A stretch of DNA of 64,000 bases from Paenibacillus pasadenensis DSM 19293 (lineage in GTDB: Bacteria; Bacillota; Bacilli; Paenibacillales; Paenibacillaceae): assembly GCF_000422485.1 (NCBI RefSeq), contig NZ_AULW01000001.1, positions 310,001-374,000 of the forward strand. The letters are read 5' to 3'. The notes below the pieces were generated by a model. That model searched no databases. It worked only from the letters and a program-made list of their open reading frames with translations, and was not told the origin of the DNA. How positions within the stretch are numbered: position 1 is the stretch's first letter; each line of letters begins with the position of its first letter. Made by a program: the position numbers and the translations under genes. Shown here one piece after another: positions 9,122 through 18,330 of the stretch.

Positions 9122-9637
9122 TTACAGGAACGGCAGCAGCGTCAGGCCGGCCAGCGCAGCAAGCGGGAACACGGCGCGGGCGAAGCGGCGGCGCGGATAA
9201 TAAGGGTACGGATAAAGCGGCGGATAGGGGCCGAAGCCGGGACCGAAGCCAGGACCGAAGCCGGGACCGCCGACAAAGGCGCGAGGGTCGATCTCGTTCA
9301 TGCCGCAAGGAACGGCGATACAGACGTACTCGTCGTCATAGTGCTCGATGAAGCCGTCGACGCACCAGCCGTCTTTCGTATGGGCGAGCACGTAGCGATG
9401 CTTGTGGTTGTCGCAGAAATGCTTCATCTCCGGCTTTTCCATGACCACGACGACCGTATTCTTGATCGTCGTCTGGCTCGGCGCGACCGGCGCGACCGGC
9501 ATGACCGGCTCGGGCGGCGCGACCGGCATGGCGGCGGTCGGAGCCTTGATCGGCATCGGGGCCGTAGGCTTCACGGCCGTAGGCGTCTTTGCCGGCACAG
9601 GCGCAGGGGCAACAGCTGTCGGATTCGTCGGTTCCAT
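9122..9637 (-). CDS. Hypothetical protein with Pro/Ala-rich N-terminus and GFGP repeats
   Basis: 171 residues, family not recognised. Residues 1-55 are a Pro/Ala/Thr/Met-rich low-complexity run (repeated PTAxMPxAP-like units). Residues 58-118 form the only globular-looking part, with four Cys in the spans KHFCDNHKH, DGWCVDGF and DEYVCIAVPCG. Then come four GPGF/GFGP tandem units, a Pro/Tyr-rich stretch (PYPPLYPYPYYPRRR) and a hydrophobic C-terminus. There is no signal peptide. The layout resembles coat- or surface-associated proteins of spore formers, but this is only a resemblance. A GAGGAGATGG site is upstream. Confidence 0.7.
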   Translation of the reverse strand: MEPTNPTAVAPAPVPAKTPTAVKPTAPMPIKAPTAAMPVAPPEPVMPVAPVAPSQTTIKNTVVVVMEKPEMKHFCDNHKHRYVLAHTKDGWCVDGFIEHYDDEYVCIAVPCGMNEIDPRAFVGGPGFGPGFGPGFGPYPPLYPYPYYPRRRFARAVFPLAALAGLTLLPFL

Positions 9638-9723
9638 TGTCGGTTACCATCTCCTCAACATTCGTTCTGCCCTATCCTATGCCGCCTATGGGCGATTGGT
9701 TAATCGCCCGCTATCGCGCGCCG

Positions 9724-9754
9724 CAAAAAAAAGGAAGGCGGAGGTCCCGCCTCC
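9724..9754 (-). terminator. Rho-independent terminator after the addBA downstream gene
   Basis: Minus strand: GGAGGCGG pairs with CCGCCTTCC (one bulge, one wobble), then a run of eight T. It ends the long sbcD-sbcC-addB-addA-membrane-protein series. Confidence 0.75.
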
Positions 9755-9818
9755 AAAACACGCATCCGGCCGGCGCCTGCCGCCCCGCCCCCGTCGGCCT
9801 GATTCCTTCGGCCGTCTC

Positions 9819-10400
9819 CTACTTGTACCCGTCCACGGCGTCCGCCATCCGGCGGGCGGCATCCGGCCAGCTCTTGTCGGCAAGCAGCGTCAGGTAGCGC
9901 TCGCGCGAGCCGATCGAGGTGTCGACCGAATCCGCGAGCTGCTTCAACTCGGCGAGAGCGCCGGCCATTTTCTGCAGCTCGTCCGCCGACCCTTCGAGAG
10001 CCGTCTTTTTCATGAGCTGGACAAATTCCGCGGCGTCCTTGCCTGCGCTGTCCGGCCAATCCGCCGAACGGCTGCGCGCGGTCTCGAACAGCTTGTCGAG
10101 CGGGATGTCGCCCAGGCCTTGCCCGGCGCCGTCCGGTCCGAGTCCAAGCAACAGGGAGACTCGCTCCTTTTCCGGAGCCGCGCCTTCCTTAAGCTTGCCG
10201 AATGCCTGGATCGCCTTGTCCAGCTCTTCCTTCGTCTCCTTCCAGAGGAGGAAGGCCTGCTCACCTTGCTCTGCCCGCTCCTGCTGCTGCTCTTGCAGAT
10301 AATGCGCGAATAGGAAGACGTTGCCGACCAGGCTCATCGTCAGCAGGATGAAAAGCACGGCTGTCGTCATGCTGCGTTTCGGTTGAGGCTCTTGCTTCAC
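9819..10400 (-). CDS. Hypothetical membrane-anchored helical protein
   Basis: 193 residues, not recognised. One N-terminal membrane helix (about 11-31, TAVLFILLTMSLVGNVFLFA) is followed by a Gln/Glu-rich coiled-coil stretch (HYLQEQQQERAEQGEQ) and an all-helical remainder, probably outside the cell. There is no lipobox Cys. The start is GTG with AAAGGA about 8 bases upstream. It lies 15 bases after addA, so it is likely co-transcribed as the last gene of the recombination operon. Whether it has any role in DNA repair is unknown. Confidence 0.75.
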   Translation of the reverse strand: MKQEPQPKRSMTTAVLFILLTMSLVGNVFLFAHYLQEQQQERAEQGEQAFLLWKETKEELDKAIQAFGKLKEGAAPEKERVSLLLGLGPDGAGQGLGDIPLDKLFETARSRSADWPDSAGKDAAEFVQLMKKTALEGSADELQKMAGALAELKQLADSVDTSIGSRERYLTLLADKSWPDAARRMADAVDGYK

Positions 10401-10415
10401 AGGATCGTTCCTTTC

Positions 10416-13400
10416 TTAGTCGAGTTCCATGCGGACCGCCTGACGGCCCCGAAGAAAATAGACGTGGACTTCGGCGACGGGCCGGCCGAGCGCCTGCTCG
10501 ACGGCCTTGCGGTACAGCTCCAGCTGGAAGCGATGCTTGTCCGCCGCCCGCTCGTAATCGCCGGAGGGCACGCGGTCGCTCTTGAAGTCGCACAGCACGA
10601 GCCGGCCGGCCTCCTCGAACAGGCAGTCGATGACGCCCTGGAGGAGCACCGGCTCGCCGGCGGCTTCCAGGCCGGCGTCCGGGAACGCCTCCCGCGCCGG
10701 CAGCAGGCAGCTGAACGGCAGCTCCCGCCAGACGCGCTCCGCGGCGAGCAGCCGCTGCCCGAGCGGCCCGGCGAAAAAGGCCTTGGCCGCCTCGACGTCG
10801 GCCGCCCCGGCCTGCTCCTCCGTCAGGATGCGCTTCCGCACGAGCCGCGCCAGCGCAGCCTCGACCGCCCCGTCCGGCAGCGGTCCGTCCAGCGGCACAT
10901 GCTGCAGCAGCGTATGCACGGCGGTGCCTTTGTCGGCGGCGGTCATCCCGCGCTGCTCCATGAACTTCGGCCGCCGCAGGCGCAGCGCGGCCTCTTCGCC
11001 CGTCGGGGCGGAGCGCAGCGGCGCAGCGCCTGCGCCTGCGGCGGATGCGGCCCCAGCTGGAGCGCGGCCTGCCGCCATGCGGCCGACAGGCTCGACGAAC
11101 GGACCGCTGTCCATCGGAACCGCGTCCTCGCCTCTTGCGGCATCGCCGCGAAGGCGCTTGAGCTCGGTGACGGAGGTTTTGGCCGCGACCCGAGACGCCT
11201 CGGCATGAGGATAGCTCCAGGACAGGCGCCTCTCCACCTCGCGCTCCCAGCCTCCCGGCGCGAGCGGCACCGCATGCAGCGCCGCCTGCCGTTCCTTCGT
11301 CCGATCGGGCGCCGCGGCCGGCTCCGCGCCGGCGGCAGCCTGGCCCCCGAGGACGTAGTAGGGCAGGATGCCCTTTTTCCAGCTGGCGAAAGACGCTTCG
11401 GGACGCGAGGCCGGAGAAGGAACGGCGCCGGAGGCGGGAATCGGCTCCGCGCGCGCTCCCGTCAGCTCGACCGGCGCGGCCGGAGCCGGCGGCGCCTGAC
11501 CGTCGGACCGCTCGTCCGAATGCTCGCTAGAGGCGAAGCCGGCAAGCGGTCCGAGCCAGTCGAGGAAGCGGCGGGCGGCGGCGATCCGGTAGTCCGACAA
11601 GACGCCGCTCTCGCCGAGAGAAGCGTTCCAGCGCTCCGTCTGCCGGACGGCGTCGTCGACCGTGCCGACGAGAACGAGCTTTTCTTTGGGCCGCGTCAGC
11701 GCGACATAGAGCACCCTCAGCTCCTCCGCCTGCATCTCCATCCGCATCCGGCGGCGGATCGCCAGGCAAGGCAGCGTCGGGTAGCTGAGCCGCAGCTCGG
11801 GATCGACGAACTTCGGTCCGAAGCCGAGCTCCTTGTGCAGCAGGAACGGAGAGCTCACATCCTGCTGGTTGAACTTCTTGCCGAGGCCCGCCACGAATAC
11901 GATCGGGAACTCCAGTCCCTTGCTCTTGTGGATGCTCATGATGCGCACGACGTCCTCGCCCTCTCCGAGCGCGCCTGCCGTGCCGAGGTCGCCGCCGTTC
12001 TCCCGCATCCGGTCCATGAAGCGGAGGAAGCGGAACAGGCCGCGCGCGGTGCCGGCCTCGAACTGGCGGGCCCGCTCGTGCAGGGCGCGCAGGTTGGCCT
12101 GCCGCTGCGCTCCGGCCGGCAATCCGCCTGCCCAGTCATAATACCCCGTCTCGCTGTAGATCCGCCAGATCAGGTCGGCCAGGCTGCCCTGGCGCGCCGC
12201 GTCGCGCCATTCGTCGAGCTTCCCGAGGAAAGCCGACAGCTTGGCGCGCAGCTCCTGCGGCGCGAGCAGATGGTCGGCCGTTCGGACGGCCGCTTCATAA
12301 TACGGCCCTGAGCCGCCGACGATGCGGATCAGCGCCAGCTCCTCGGCCGTCAGCCCGAACATCGGCGAGCGGAGGATGCCGGCGAGCGGAATGTCCTGGA
12401 ACGGATTGTCCGTCACGCGCAGCGCCGACAGCATGACGTCGACCTCGACGGCGTCGAAATAGCCGCTGCCGAGCTCGGCGTACGCCGGGATGCCCGCCGC
12501 CTGCAGCTCCTCCATGAGCACGGGCGCCCACGACTTGGTCGCGCGCAGCAGGATGACGACATCCCGCCACGCCATCGGCCGGCTGCCGCCGCGTCCGTCA
12601 TGCACCGCATAGCTGCGGGCATGCAGGTCCAGCAGGCGGCGGGCGATGTAGCGCGCCTCGAGCTGGGCCGTCTGCAGGTCGGCCGCTTCTTCCCGCTGGC
12701 CGGCCTCGGCGCCGTCCGAGCCTTCCGCCGCGGCGGGAGCTTCGGCGGCGGCCGCGCCGCGCTCGCGGTCGATCAGCGCCAGCTCGACTGCGAACGCGTC
12801 CCGCGGCTCCGGCTCGGGATAGGAGGCGCCGAGCACGAGCTCGGCGGAGCGGTCGTAGTCCATCTCGGCGACCGACTCCCGCATGAGCGCGCGAAAGACG
12901 GCGTTCACGCCGTCCACCACCTCGGAGCGGCTGCGGAAGTTGCGGGCCAGGTCGATGCGCCGGCCGGCCTCCGCGTCCCCGTGCCCGAAGCGGCGGTATT
13001 TGGCCAGGAACAGATCCGGCTCCGCCAGGCGGAAGCGGTAGATGCTCTGCTTGACGTCGCCGACCATGAAGCGCCGCCCGCCTCTCTCCTCCGGCGGATC
13101 CGCGGGGGAGCCGGTCAGCAGCTCGACGATCGATTCCTGCACGCGGTTCGTATCCTGGTATTCGTCCAGCAGCACCTCGCGAAACTGCCTGCGGTAGTCC
13201 AGGGCGGCCGCCGATGGGACGGCCCGCTCCGGCGAGGAGCCTTCCCCGCGCAAAATCGCCAGGCAGTAGTGCTCGAGGTCGCCGAAGTCGAGCAGTCCCT
13301 TGCGGCGCTTGGCGTCCCGGTAGCGCCGGTCGAACTCGATGACGAGCTCCGCCAGCGTCTCGAGCAGCGGCGCGAGCTCCCGCAGCTCGCGGACGTAGTC

Positions 13401-14621
13401 GGCGGCCGGCCGGCTGAACAGCTCCTTGCCGAGCTCCTCCACGATGCCCTTGGCCTCCGCGCGCAGCTCCTTGGCCCGCTCCTGCAGGAGCGGATCGGCA
13501 TCCTGGGACGCGCGCGCGGCCTTCAGCCGGCCGAACGATCCGGCCAGCTGCCAGGCGTCCCGCCATTCGTCCCAAGGACGGGTCAGCACGGACTCCCGGA
13601 TGGACGAGACGAGGCTCAGATCCTCCCGCAGCGTGTCGGCGTAAGCCATCGGCCCTCCCGGCGCCCCGGCCAGCTCGAGCGCCTCCGACAGGGCGGCCTC
13701 CGCCCCCTCGAGGCTGAGCCGCAAATCCGCGGAGAGCGCCGCCAGCCAAGGCGTAGCCTCCAGATCGGACGGCTCCTCCACGCGGAACGCGGCCGCCATG
13801 CCGCGCAGCCAGTCGTCCGGCCACGGCTGCGAGCGCGAAAACTCATACAGCTGCTGGACGAGCCGATACAGCGGCTCGTCGCTCTTTTCGCCGCCGTAGC
13901 GGTCGGCCAGCTCGAGAAAGAGGCCGCCGTCGTTGTCCGAAGCGGCATAGCGCTCCTCGAACAGCTCGTCCAGCACCTCCAGCCGCAGCAGTTCGCCCTC
14001 GGTCTCGTTGGCGACGCGGAAGCCGGGATCGAGCCCGATCATCGGGTAGTAGCGGCGGATGACGTCGAGGCAGAACGAGTGCAGCGTCGTGATCGACGCC
14101 CGCCCGAGCAGCGCGAGCTGCCGCCGCAGATGCTCCGACTCCGGCTCGAGCTCGAGCGCCGCCTCCAGCGCGGCGCGGATCCGCTCCTTCATCTCGGCGG
14201 CCGCGGCCTTGGTGAACGTCGCCACGAGCAGCTGGTCGACATCCGTATCCTCGGAGATCATGGTAATGATCCGCTCCACGAGCACGGCCGTCTTGCCGGA
14301 CCCGGCCGCGGCGGCAACGAGCACGTCCCCGCCGCGCGCCGTCACCGCCGCCCACTGGTCGTCCGTCCAGCGCGAGCCGGCGGGCTTGGGCGGCGGCGCG
14401 TCCAGCGCCTCGGGACGCGCTTCGTCCGATGCTCGGCCTGCCGGACCGACGATCGTTTCGTCCATCGGTTCGCCAGCCGGACCGACTTTCGGTCCGACCT
14501 TCGGTCCGACTTCCGGTCCGACTTTCCGTCCGACTACCGTTTCGCCTGTCGGATCGCCTGTCGATCCGACGATCGTGTCGTCCCCGGCTCTTTCGGCCGC
14601 CCGGTCATCGGCTGCGCTCAT
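10416..14621 (-). CDS. addA: AddAB helicase-nuclease, subunit A
   Basis: AddA is the UvrD-like helicase and one of two nucleases of AddAB, the Firmicute counterpart of RecBCD for double-strand break resection. Walker A AAAAGSGKT is at about 103-111, preceded by the Q-motif WTDDQW. Helicase motifs (LLDEYQDTN, GDVKQSIYRFR, EFPIVFVAGLGKKFN, LYVALTRPKEKL) follow in order. The C-terminal nuclease carries GVIDCLF and LVLCDFKSDR (D-x-K). I chose the ATG of MSAADDRAAE, with GAGAGG 3 bases upstream, overlapping the addB stop by 17 bases. At 1401 residues it is longer than B. subtilis AddA (about 1230), partly from an N-terminal VGP-repeat extension and a Pro/Ala-rich insert before the nuclease. Confidence 0.97.
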   Translation of the reverse strand: MSAADDRAAERAGDDTIVGSTGDPTGETVVGRKVGPEVGPKVGPKVGPAGEPMDETIVGPAGRASDEARPEALDAPPPKPAGSRWTDDQWAAVTARGGDVLVAAAAGSGKTAVLVERIITMISEDTDVDQLLVATFTKAAAAEMKERIRAALEAALELEPESEHLRRQLALLGRASITTLHSFCLDVIRRYYPMIGLDPGFRVANETEGELLRLEVLDELFEERYAASDNDGGLFLELADRYGGEKSDEPLYRLVQQLYEFSRSQPWPDDWLRGMAAAFRVEEPSDLEATPWLAALSADLRLSLEGAEAALSEALELAGAPGGPMAYADTLREDLSLVSSIRESVLTRPWDEWRDAWQLAGSFGRLKAARASQDADPLLQERAKELRAEAKGIVEELGKELFSRPAADYVRELRELAPLLETLAELVIEFDRRYRDAKRRKGLLDFGDLEHYCLAILRGEGSSPERAVPSAAALDYRRQFREVLLDEYQDTNRVQESIVELLTGSPADPPEERGGRRFMVGDVKQSIYRFRLAEPDLFLAKYRRFGHGDAEAGRRIDLARNFRSRSEVVDGVNAVFRALMRESVAEMDYDRSAELVLGASYPEPEPRDAFAVELALIDRERGAAAAEAPAAAEGSDGAEAGQREEAADLQTAQLEARYIARRLLDLHARSYAVHDGRGGSRPMAWRDVVILLRATKSWAPVLMEELQAAGIPAYAELGSGYFDAVEVDVMLSALRVTDNPFQDIPLAGILRSPMFGLTAEELALIRIVGGSGPYYEAAVRTADHLLAPQELRAKLSAFLGKLDEWRDAARQGSLADLIWRIYSETGYYDWAGGLPAGAQRQANLRALHERARQFEAGTARGLFRFLRFMDRMRENGGDLGTAGALGEGEDVVRIMSIHKSKGLEFPIVFVAGLGKKFNQQDVSSPFLLHKELGFGPKFVDPELRLSYPTLPCLAIRRRMRMEMQAEELRVLYVALTRPKEKLVLVGTVDDAVRQTERWNASLGESGVLSDYRIAAARRFLDWLGPLAGFASSEHSDERSDGQAPPAPAAPVELTGARAEPIPASGAVPSPASRPEASFASWKKGILPYYVLGGQAAAGAEPAAAPDRTKERQAALHAVPLAPGGWEREVERRLSWSYPHAEASRVAAKTSVTELKRLRGDAARGEDAVPMDSGPFVEPVGRMAAGRAPAGAASAAGAGAAPLRSAPTGEEAALRLRRPKFMEQRGMTAADKGTAVHTLLQHVPLDGPLPDGAVEAALARLVRKRILTEEQAGAADVEAAKAFFAGPLGQRLLAAERVWRELPFSCLLPAREAFPDAGLEAAGEPVLLQGVIDCLFEEAGRLVLCDFKSDRVPSGDYERAADKHRFQLELYRKAVEQALGRPVAEVHVYFLRGRQAVRMELD
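14479..14540 (-). repeat. Short in-frame tandem repeats coding for VGP units in AddA
   Basis: About four degenerate 12-base units (core GTCGGACCG with a variable K/E codon) encode K/E-VGP at residues 33-50 of AddA, ahead of the first helicase motif. Confidence 0.7.
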
Positions 14622-17600
14622 CGTCCTCTCTCCTCTCCCAATGGAAGGTCCCGTCTCCGGCTCCATCCTTCCTGTGCTTGTCCTGCGTTCCGTCCTCGCC
14701 CGCAGGCAGAAGCCGCGGCGGGTTCTCGGCCCCGGCTGCAGGCTCCGCCTGCGCCTCGGCGAGCTCCTCCAGCGACGTCCAGAACTCCTCCTTGCCCGGC
14801 GCGGGCAGCTTCAAATACTCGTTGCCTTCGTTGAGCGGATCGAACTGGCAGACCGGCTTGTACGCGCAAAACTGGCATGGCGTCTTGGCGCCGAGCCGGT
14901 ACGGCCGGATCGCGATCTCGCCGTCCTTGACCGACTGGCCGATGCCGCCGATCGTGCGGCGGACCGAGCGCCGGAGCAGCTCCCACTGGCGTCCGCTCGC
15001 GACCGAGGAGTCGGACAGAAAGCCGCCGTCCTTGCGGAAGCCGGCCGGCAGCAGGTCCGAGCGCCCTTCCAGCCCGGCGTCCATCATGCGGACCGTATCG
15101 GCGTCGTCGAGCAGCAGGCCGCGCATCTTGAAGCGCTTGAGCAGCATCGCGGCCGCCTCCTCCGCCCCTAGGCCCGCCGGCACGCTGAGCACCGGGTTCT
15201 GCACGTGGAAATAGAGCACGCCGGCCGGATGCGCCGGCTCTCCGAGCCAGCTCTCGGCATGGGTCAGCAGCACGTCCAGATAGGCGAGCATCTGCAGCGA
15301 TAGGCCGCTCGCCACCTCCTCGAGCCGCAGCTGCGTCGCGCTCGACTTGTAGTCCAGCACGCGCAGCAGCAGCCCTTTGTCCGAACGGGCGGCATCGACG
15401 CGGTCGATGCGCCCGACCAGCGTGATCGAGCCGCTGCCGTCGGGGAGCTCGATGTCGAGCGGCGGCAGCTCGCCGCCCGGCCCGAACTGGACCTCCAGCC
15501 CGACGGGCTGGAAGTCCGCGCGGCGGGCATGCTCGCCGAGCACGACCGCCGCGCGCGAGACGACCGCCTTGAGCTTGCCGGCGATGTAGCGGTAGCGGCT
15601 GCTGCTCAGCAGAATCTCCGACTGCAGGCGCGGCACGAGCTCGTCGACCGCCTGGGAGGCGGTCTCGCGGATGCGCGCCTCGCCGGCGCGGCCCCAGCCC
15701 TCGCCGAGCTCCGTCGCGACCTTGGTGAGCGCCGCATGGAACAGCTGGCCCATGTCCGGCGCGCCCAGCCGGTAGAGACGGCGCTCCTTGAGCTTCAAGC
15801 CGTGCGCGGCGAAATGCTGGAACGGGCACGAGACGAAGCGCTCCATCCGCGACACGCTCGTCGTCAGCTGCCCGCCGTAGAGCCGGTCGGCCAAGCCGCG
15901 GCCAAGCCGGACGACCTGGTTGTCGTAGCCGAGCGCGCCTGTCATCGCCGTCAGCCGGCCCTGCCAGTCCGGCCGCGCCGCGAACCAGTTGTACACGTCC
16001 TGCCAAAGCGGAGCGAGCTCGCCTCCGTCCAGCCACTCGCGCAGCCTCGGCACGAGATAGGACAAGGCGCGCTGCGGCAGCTCGAGATAGTCGAGCTGCC
16101 GCTCGGACGCCGCGGAGGCGTCCGGCGCTCCGGCCGCGGCATTCGCCGGCAGGCCGGGGAACAGCGTCTGCAGGTGGCGGATGTATTCGGACGGATGCAG
16201 TCCCTTGCCCTCTTCGTCGGCAAGCGGCCAGCTCACCCATAGCCGCTCGGACGGCGCAAGGAAGGCGCGATAGATGTGGAAGCGCTCGTCAAGCAGGCGG
16301 CGGCGCACGCCCGGGGCCATCTCCAGCCCCGCGTCCGCGAGCTGCTCGCGCTCCCGCTCGGTGAGCAGGCCGTCCTCCTGGATGCGCATCGGCAGCACGC
16401 CGTCGGACGCGCCCAGAATATAGGCGGCGCGCACGCGCCCATTGCGGACGCGGTCCATCGCGCCGACGACGACCTGATCGAGCGACGGCGGCACGGCCGA
16501 CAGCTTCATCGACTCCAGGCCGGTCTCCACCATGCCGGCGAACAGGTCGGCCGGGATCGGCTCCTCGCCCGCCAGCTCCACCAGCTGGTCGAGCAGGCCG
16601 AGCACGCCGTCCCATACTTGGCGGTGAACGCGGGCGGCGCCGGGCCGGCCGGCGGCCAGCTCCTGCTCCGCGCGCCGCTCCAGCCGGTCGGCCGTCCCGG
16701 AGCGGTCGAGCAGGTCGAACAGCGCCTCGCAGCGCTCCCGCACCGTCTCCGCCTTGGCCATGGCGCGCTCGAAGCGCGTCAGCGGCCGCATCAGCTCGCT
16801 GCGGGCGCGCAGCACGTCCTCGAACTCCTCGCGCTGGCGGGCTCCGGCCTCAGACGGCTCGTCCTCGACGCTGCCGGTCCGAAGCGGCTGCCAGCGCTTC
16901 AGGCTTTTCCAGCTGCGGCCCTCGATGCCTGCCGCCAGCACATAGTTTTCCAGCCGGTCGAACCGCTCGCGGTCGAGCCGGCCGTCTTCCGGAAACAGCA
17001 GCTCCGTCTTGACGCAGCGGAACACCGCCTCGTGCTTCCAGCCGTACAGCGCCGTCTCCAGCGCCGAGCGGATGAACTCGACGAGCGGATGATGGAGCAC
17101 GTCGCGGCTGCCGTCGAGGAAAAACGGGATGCGGTAGTCGGCGAACACCTGCTGGATCATGTCGCTGTAGTCCGCCGTCTGCCGCACGACGACGGCCAGC
17201 TCGCGCCAGCGCATGCCGCGCTCGCGCACTTGGCGCACCATGTCGCGGGCGGCCGCCTCGACCTCGGCCCGCCGCGAGGCGGACGGACGAAGGACGATTT
17301 CGGCGGCGTCCTCCGCGAGCCGATCCCGATCCCCCGCACGGCGCAGCGGCACGCGCCCGCCGAAATGCCGGTTCAGATGCTCCAGCATCCCCCCCGGGCG
17401 ATAGCGGGGCGCATCGGCCGGCGGCAGGACGAGCGGGGAATCGACCTCGACTCCGAGCTCGGCCGCCAGCCGCGTCAAGCGGATGCAGGCGTCGGCGGCG
17501 GGGTGGAACAGATCGAGCTCATGCGGACGCTCCTCGGCTCCGTAGAGACGGTCCAGGCAGAGCGTCACGGTGACCGACTCCGCCTGGCGCAGCAGCGCGC

Positions 17601-18285
17601 CGACCGCGGCCAGCTCGCGGGCCGTGAAGCCGTTGAAGCCGTCGAGCCAGTACCGCGCTCCGCGCATCGAGCCGCAGTCGGCATACCCGTCGGCGAGCAG
17701 CGTCAGATGGTCCTCGTCGTCCATGTAATGTCCCGCCAGCTCCCGCTCCAGCTCGCCGTAGACGAGGGACAGGTCATGGAGCTTGCGCTCCAGCAGCGAG
17801 CCGCGGGCGCGCGCTTCGGCGGCAGAGCCCTCCGATTCCGCGCCTGTCTCGTACCCCAGGCTGCCGCGCACGGCGGCTGCATCGACGCCGTAGCGCTTCC
17901 ATTCCGTCAGCAGCTCGCCCATCTTGGCGATGAAGCCTTGCTGCCCGCTGCCACCCTGGAACAGGCGGAGCTGCGGCGAGAGCCGGTGCACGATCTTATG
18001 CAGCAGCATGTTCTTGCCGTTCTCTCCGACCGGCACGAGCGCCGCGCCGCCCGCTTCCTGCATGACGCGCATGGCGAGCCGGCGGAAGCTGAGCACCTGC
18101 GCCCGCAGGCTGGAGCGGATGCCGCTGCCGAACAGCGCGTACTCCGTCTGGAACGTCGCCTGCTCCGGAGTCAGCAGCACGAGCGGGGGACCGGCCGGAT
18201 CGGCCGCCAGCTCGCGGCGGATCTCCTCCATGCAGGCAAACGTCTTGCCCGTGCCCGCCCGTCCGATGATGAATCTCAGCGCCAT
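14605..18285 (-). CDS. addB: AddAB helicase-nuclease, subunit B
   Basis: 1226-residue AddB, which supplies the second nuclease, Chi recognition and an iron-sulfur-stabilised fold. N-terminal Walker A GRAGTGKT is at residues 8-15. The C-terminal nuclease region has the lone Cys of ERFVSCPFQHFAAHGL and the C-x2-C-x5-C group of CQFCAYKPVC, which together match the four 4Fe-4S ligands of B. subtilis AddB. DYKSSATQLRLEE supplies the D-x-K nuclease motif. It starts at ATG (MALRFIIGRAG). It sits 45 bases after sbcC and overlaps addA, so the four genes form one series. Confidence 0.97.
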   Translation of the reverse strand: MALRFIIGRAGTGKTFACMEEIRRELAADPAGPPLVLLTPEQATFQTEYALFGSGIRSSLRAQVLSFRRLAMRVMQEAGGAALVPVGENGKNMLLHKIVHRLSPQLRLFQGGSGQQGFIAKMGELLTEWKRYGVDAAAVRGSLGYETGAESEGSAAEARARGSLLERKLHDLSLVYGELERELAGHYMDDEDHLTLLADGYADCGSMRGARYWLDGFNGFTARELAAVGALLRQAESVTVTLCLDRLYGAEERPHELDLFHPAADACIRLTRLAAELGVEVDSPLVLPPADAPRYRPGGMLEHLNRHFGGRVPLRRAGDRDRLAEDAAEIVLRPSASRRAEVEAAARDMVRQVRERGMRWRELAVVVRQTADYSDMIQQVFADYRIPFFLDGSRDVLHHPLVEFIRSALETALYGWKHEAVFRCVKTELLFPEDGRLDRERFDRLENYVLAAGIEGRSWKSLKRWQPLRTGSVEDEPSEAGARQREEFEDVLRARSELMRPLTRFERAMAKAETVRERCEALFDLLDRSGTADRLERRAEQELAAGRPGAARVHRQVWDGVLGLLDQLVELAGEEPIPADLFAGMVETGLESMKLSAVPPSLDQVVVGAMDRVRNGRVRAAYILGASDGVLPMRIQEDGLLTEREREQLADAGLEMAPGVRRRLLDERFHIYRAFLAPSERLWVSWPLADEEGKGLHPSEYIRHLQTLFPGLPANAAAGAPDASAASERQLDYLELPQRALSYLVPRLREWLDGGELAPLWQDVYNWFAARPDWQGRLTAMTGALGYDNQVVRLGRGLADRLYGGQLTTSVSRMERFVSCPFQHFAAHGLKLKERRLYRLGAPDMGQLFHAALTKVATELGEGWGRAGEARIRETASQAVDELVPRLQSEILLSSSRYRYIAGKLKAVVSRAAVVLGEHARRADFQPVGLEVQFGPGGELPPLDIELPDGSGSITLVGRIDRVDAARSDKGLLLRVLDYKSSATQLRLEEVASGLSLQMLAYLDVLLTHAESWLGEPAHPAGVLYFHVQNPVLSVPAGLGAEEAAAMLLKRFKMRGLLLDDADTVRMMDAGLEGRSDLLPAGFRKDGGFLSDSSVASGRQWELLRRSVRRTIGGIGQSVKDGEIAIRPYRLGAKTPCQFCAYKPVCQFDPLNEGNEYLKLPAPGKEEFWTSLEELAEAQAEPAAGAENPPRLLPAGEDGTQDKHRKDGAGDGTFHWERREDDERSR

Positions 18286-18330
18286 TTTTGCCCGCTCCCT
18301 CCCTCCGGCGGCTCTCGCCTCCGGGCGTCG

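Noticed and set aside
14479-14540. Tandem repeats as an intergenic regulatory array
   Set aside because: They are in frame within addA and encode VGP units, so a coding repeat is the simpler reading.
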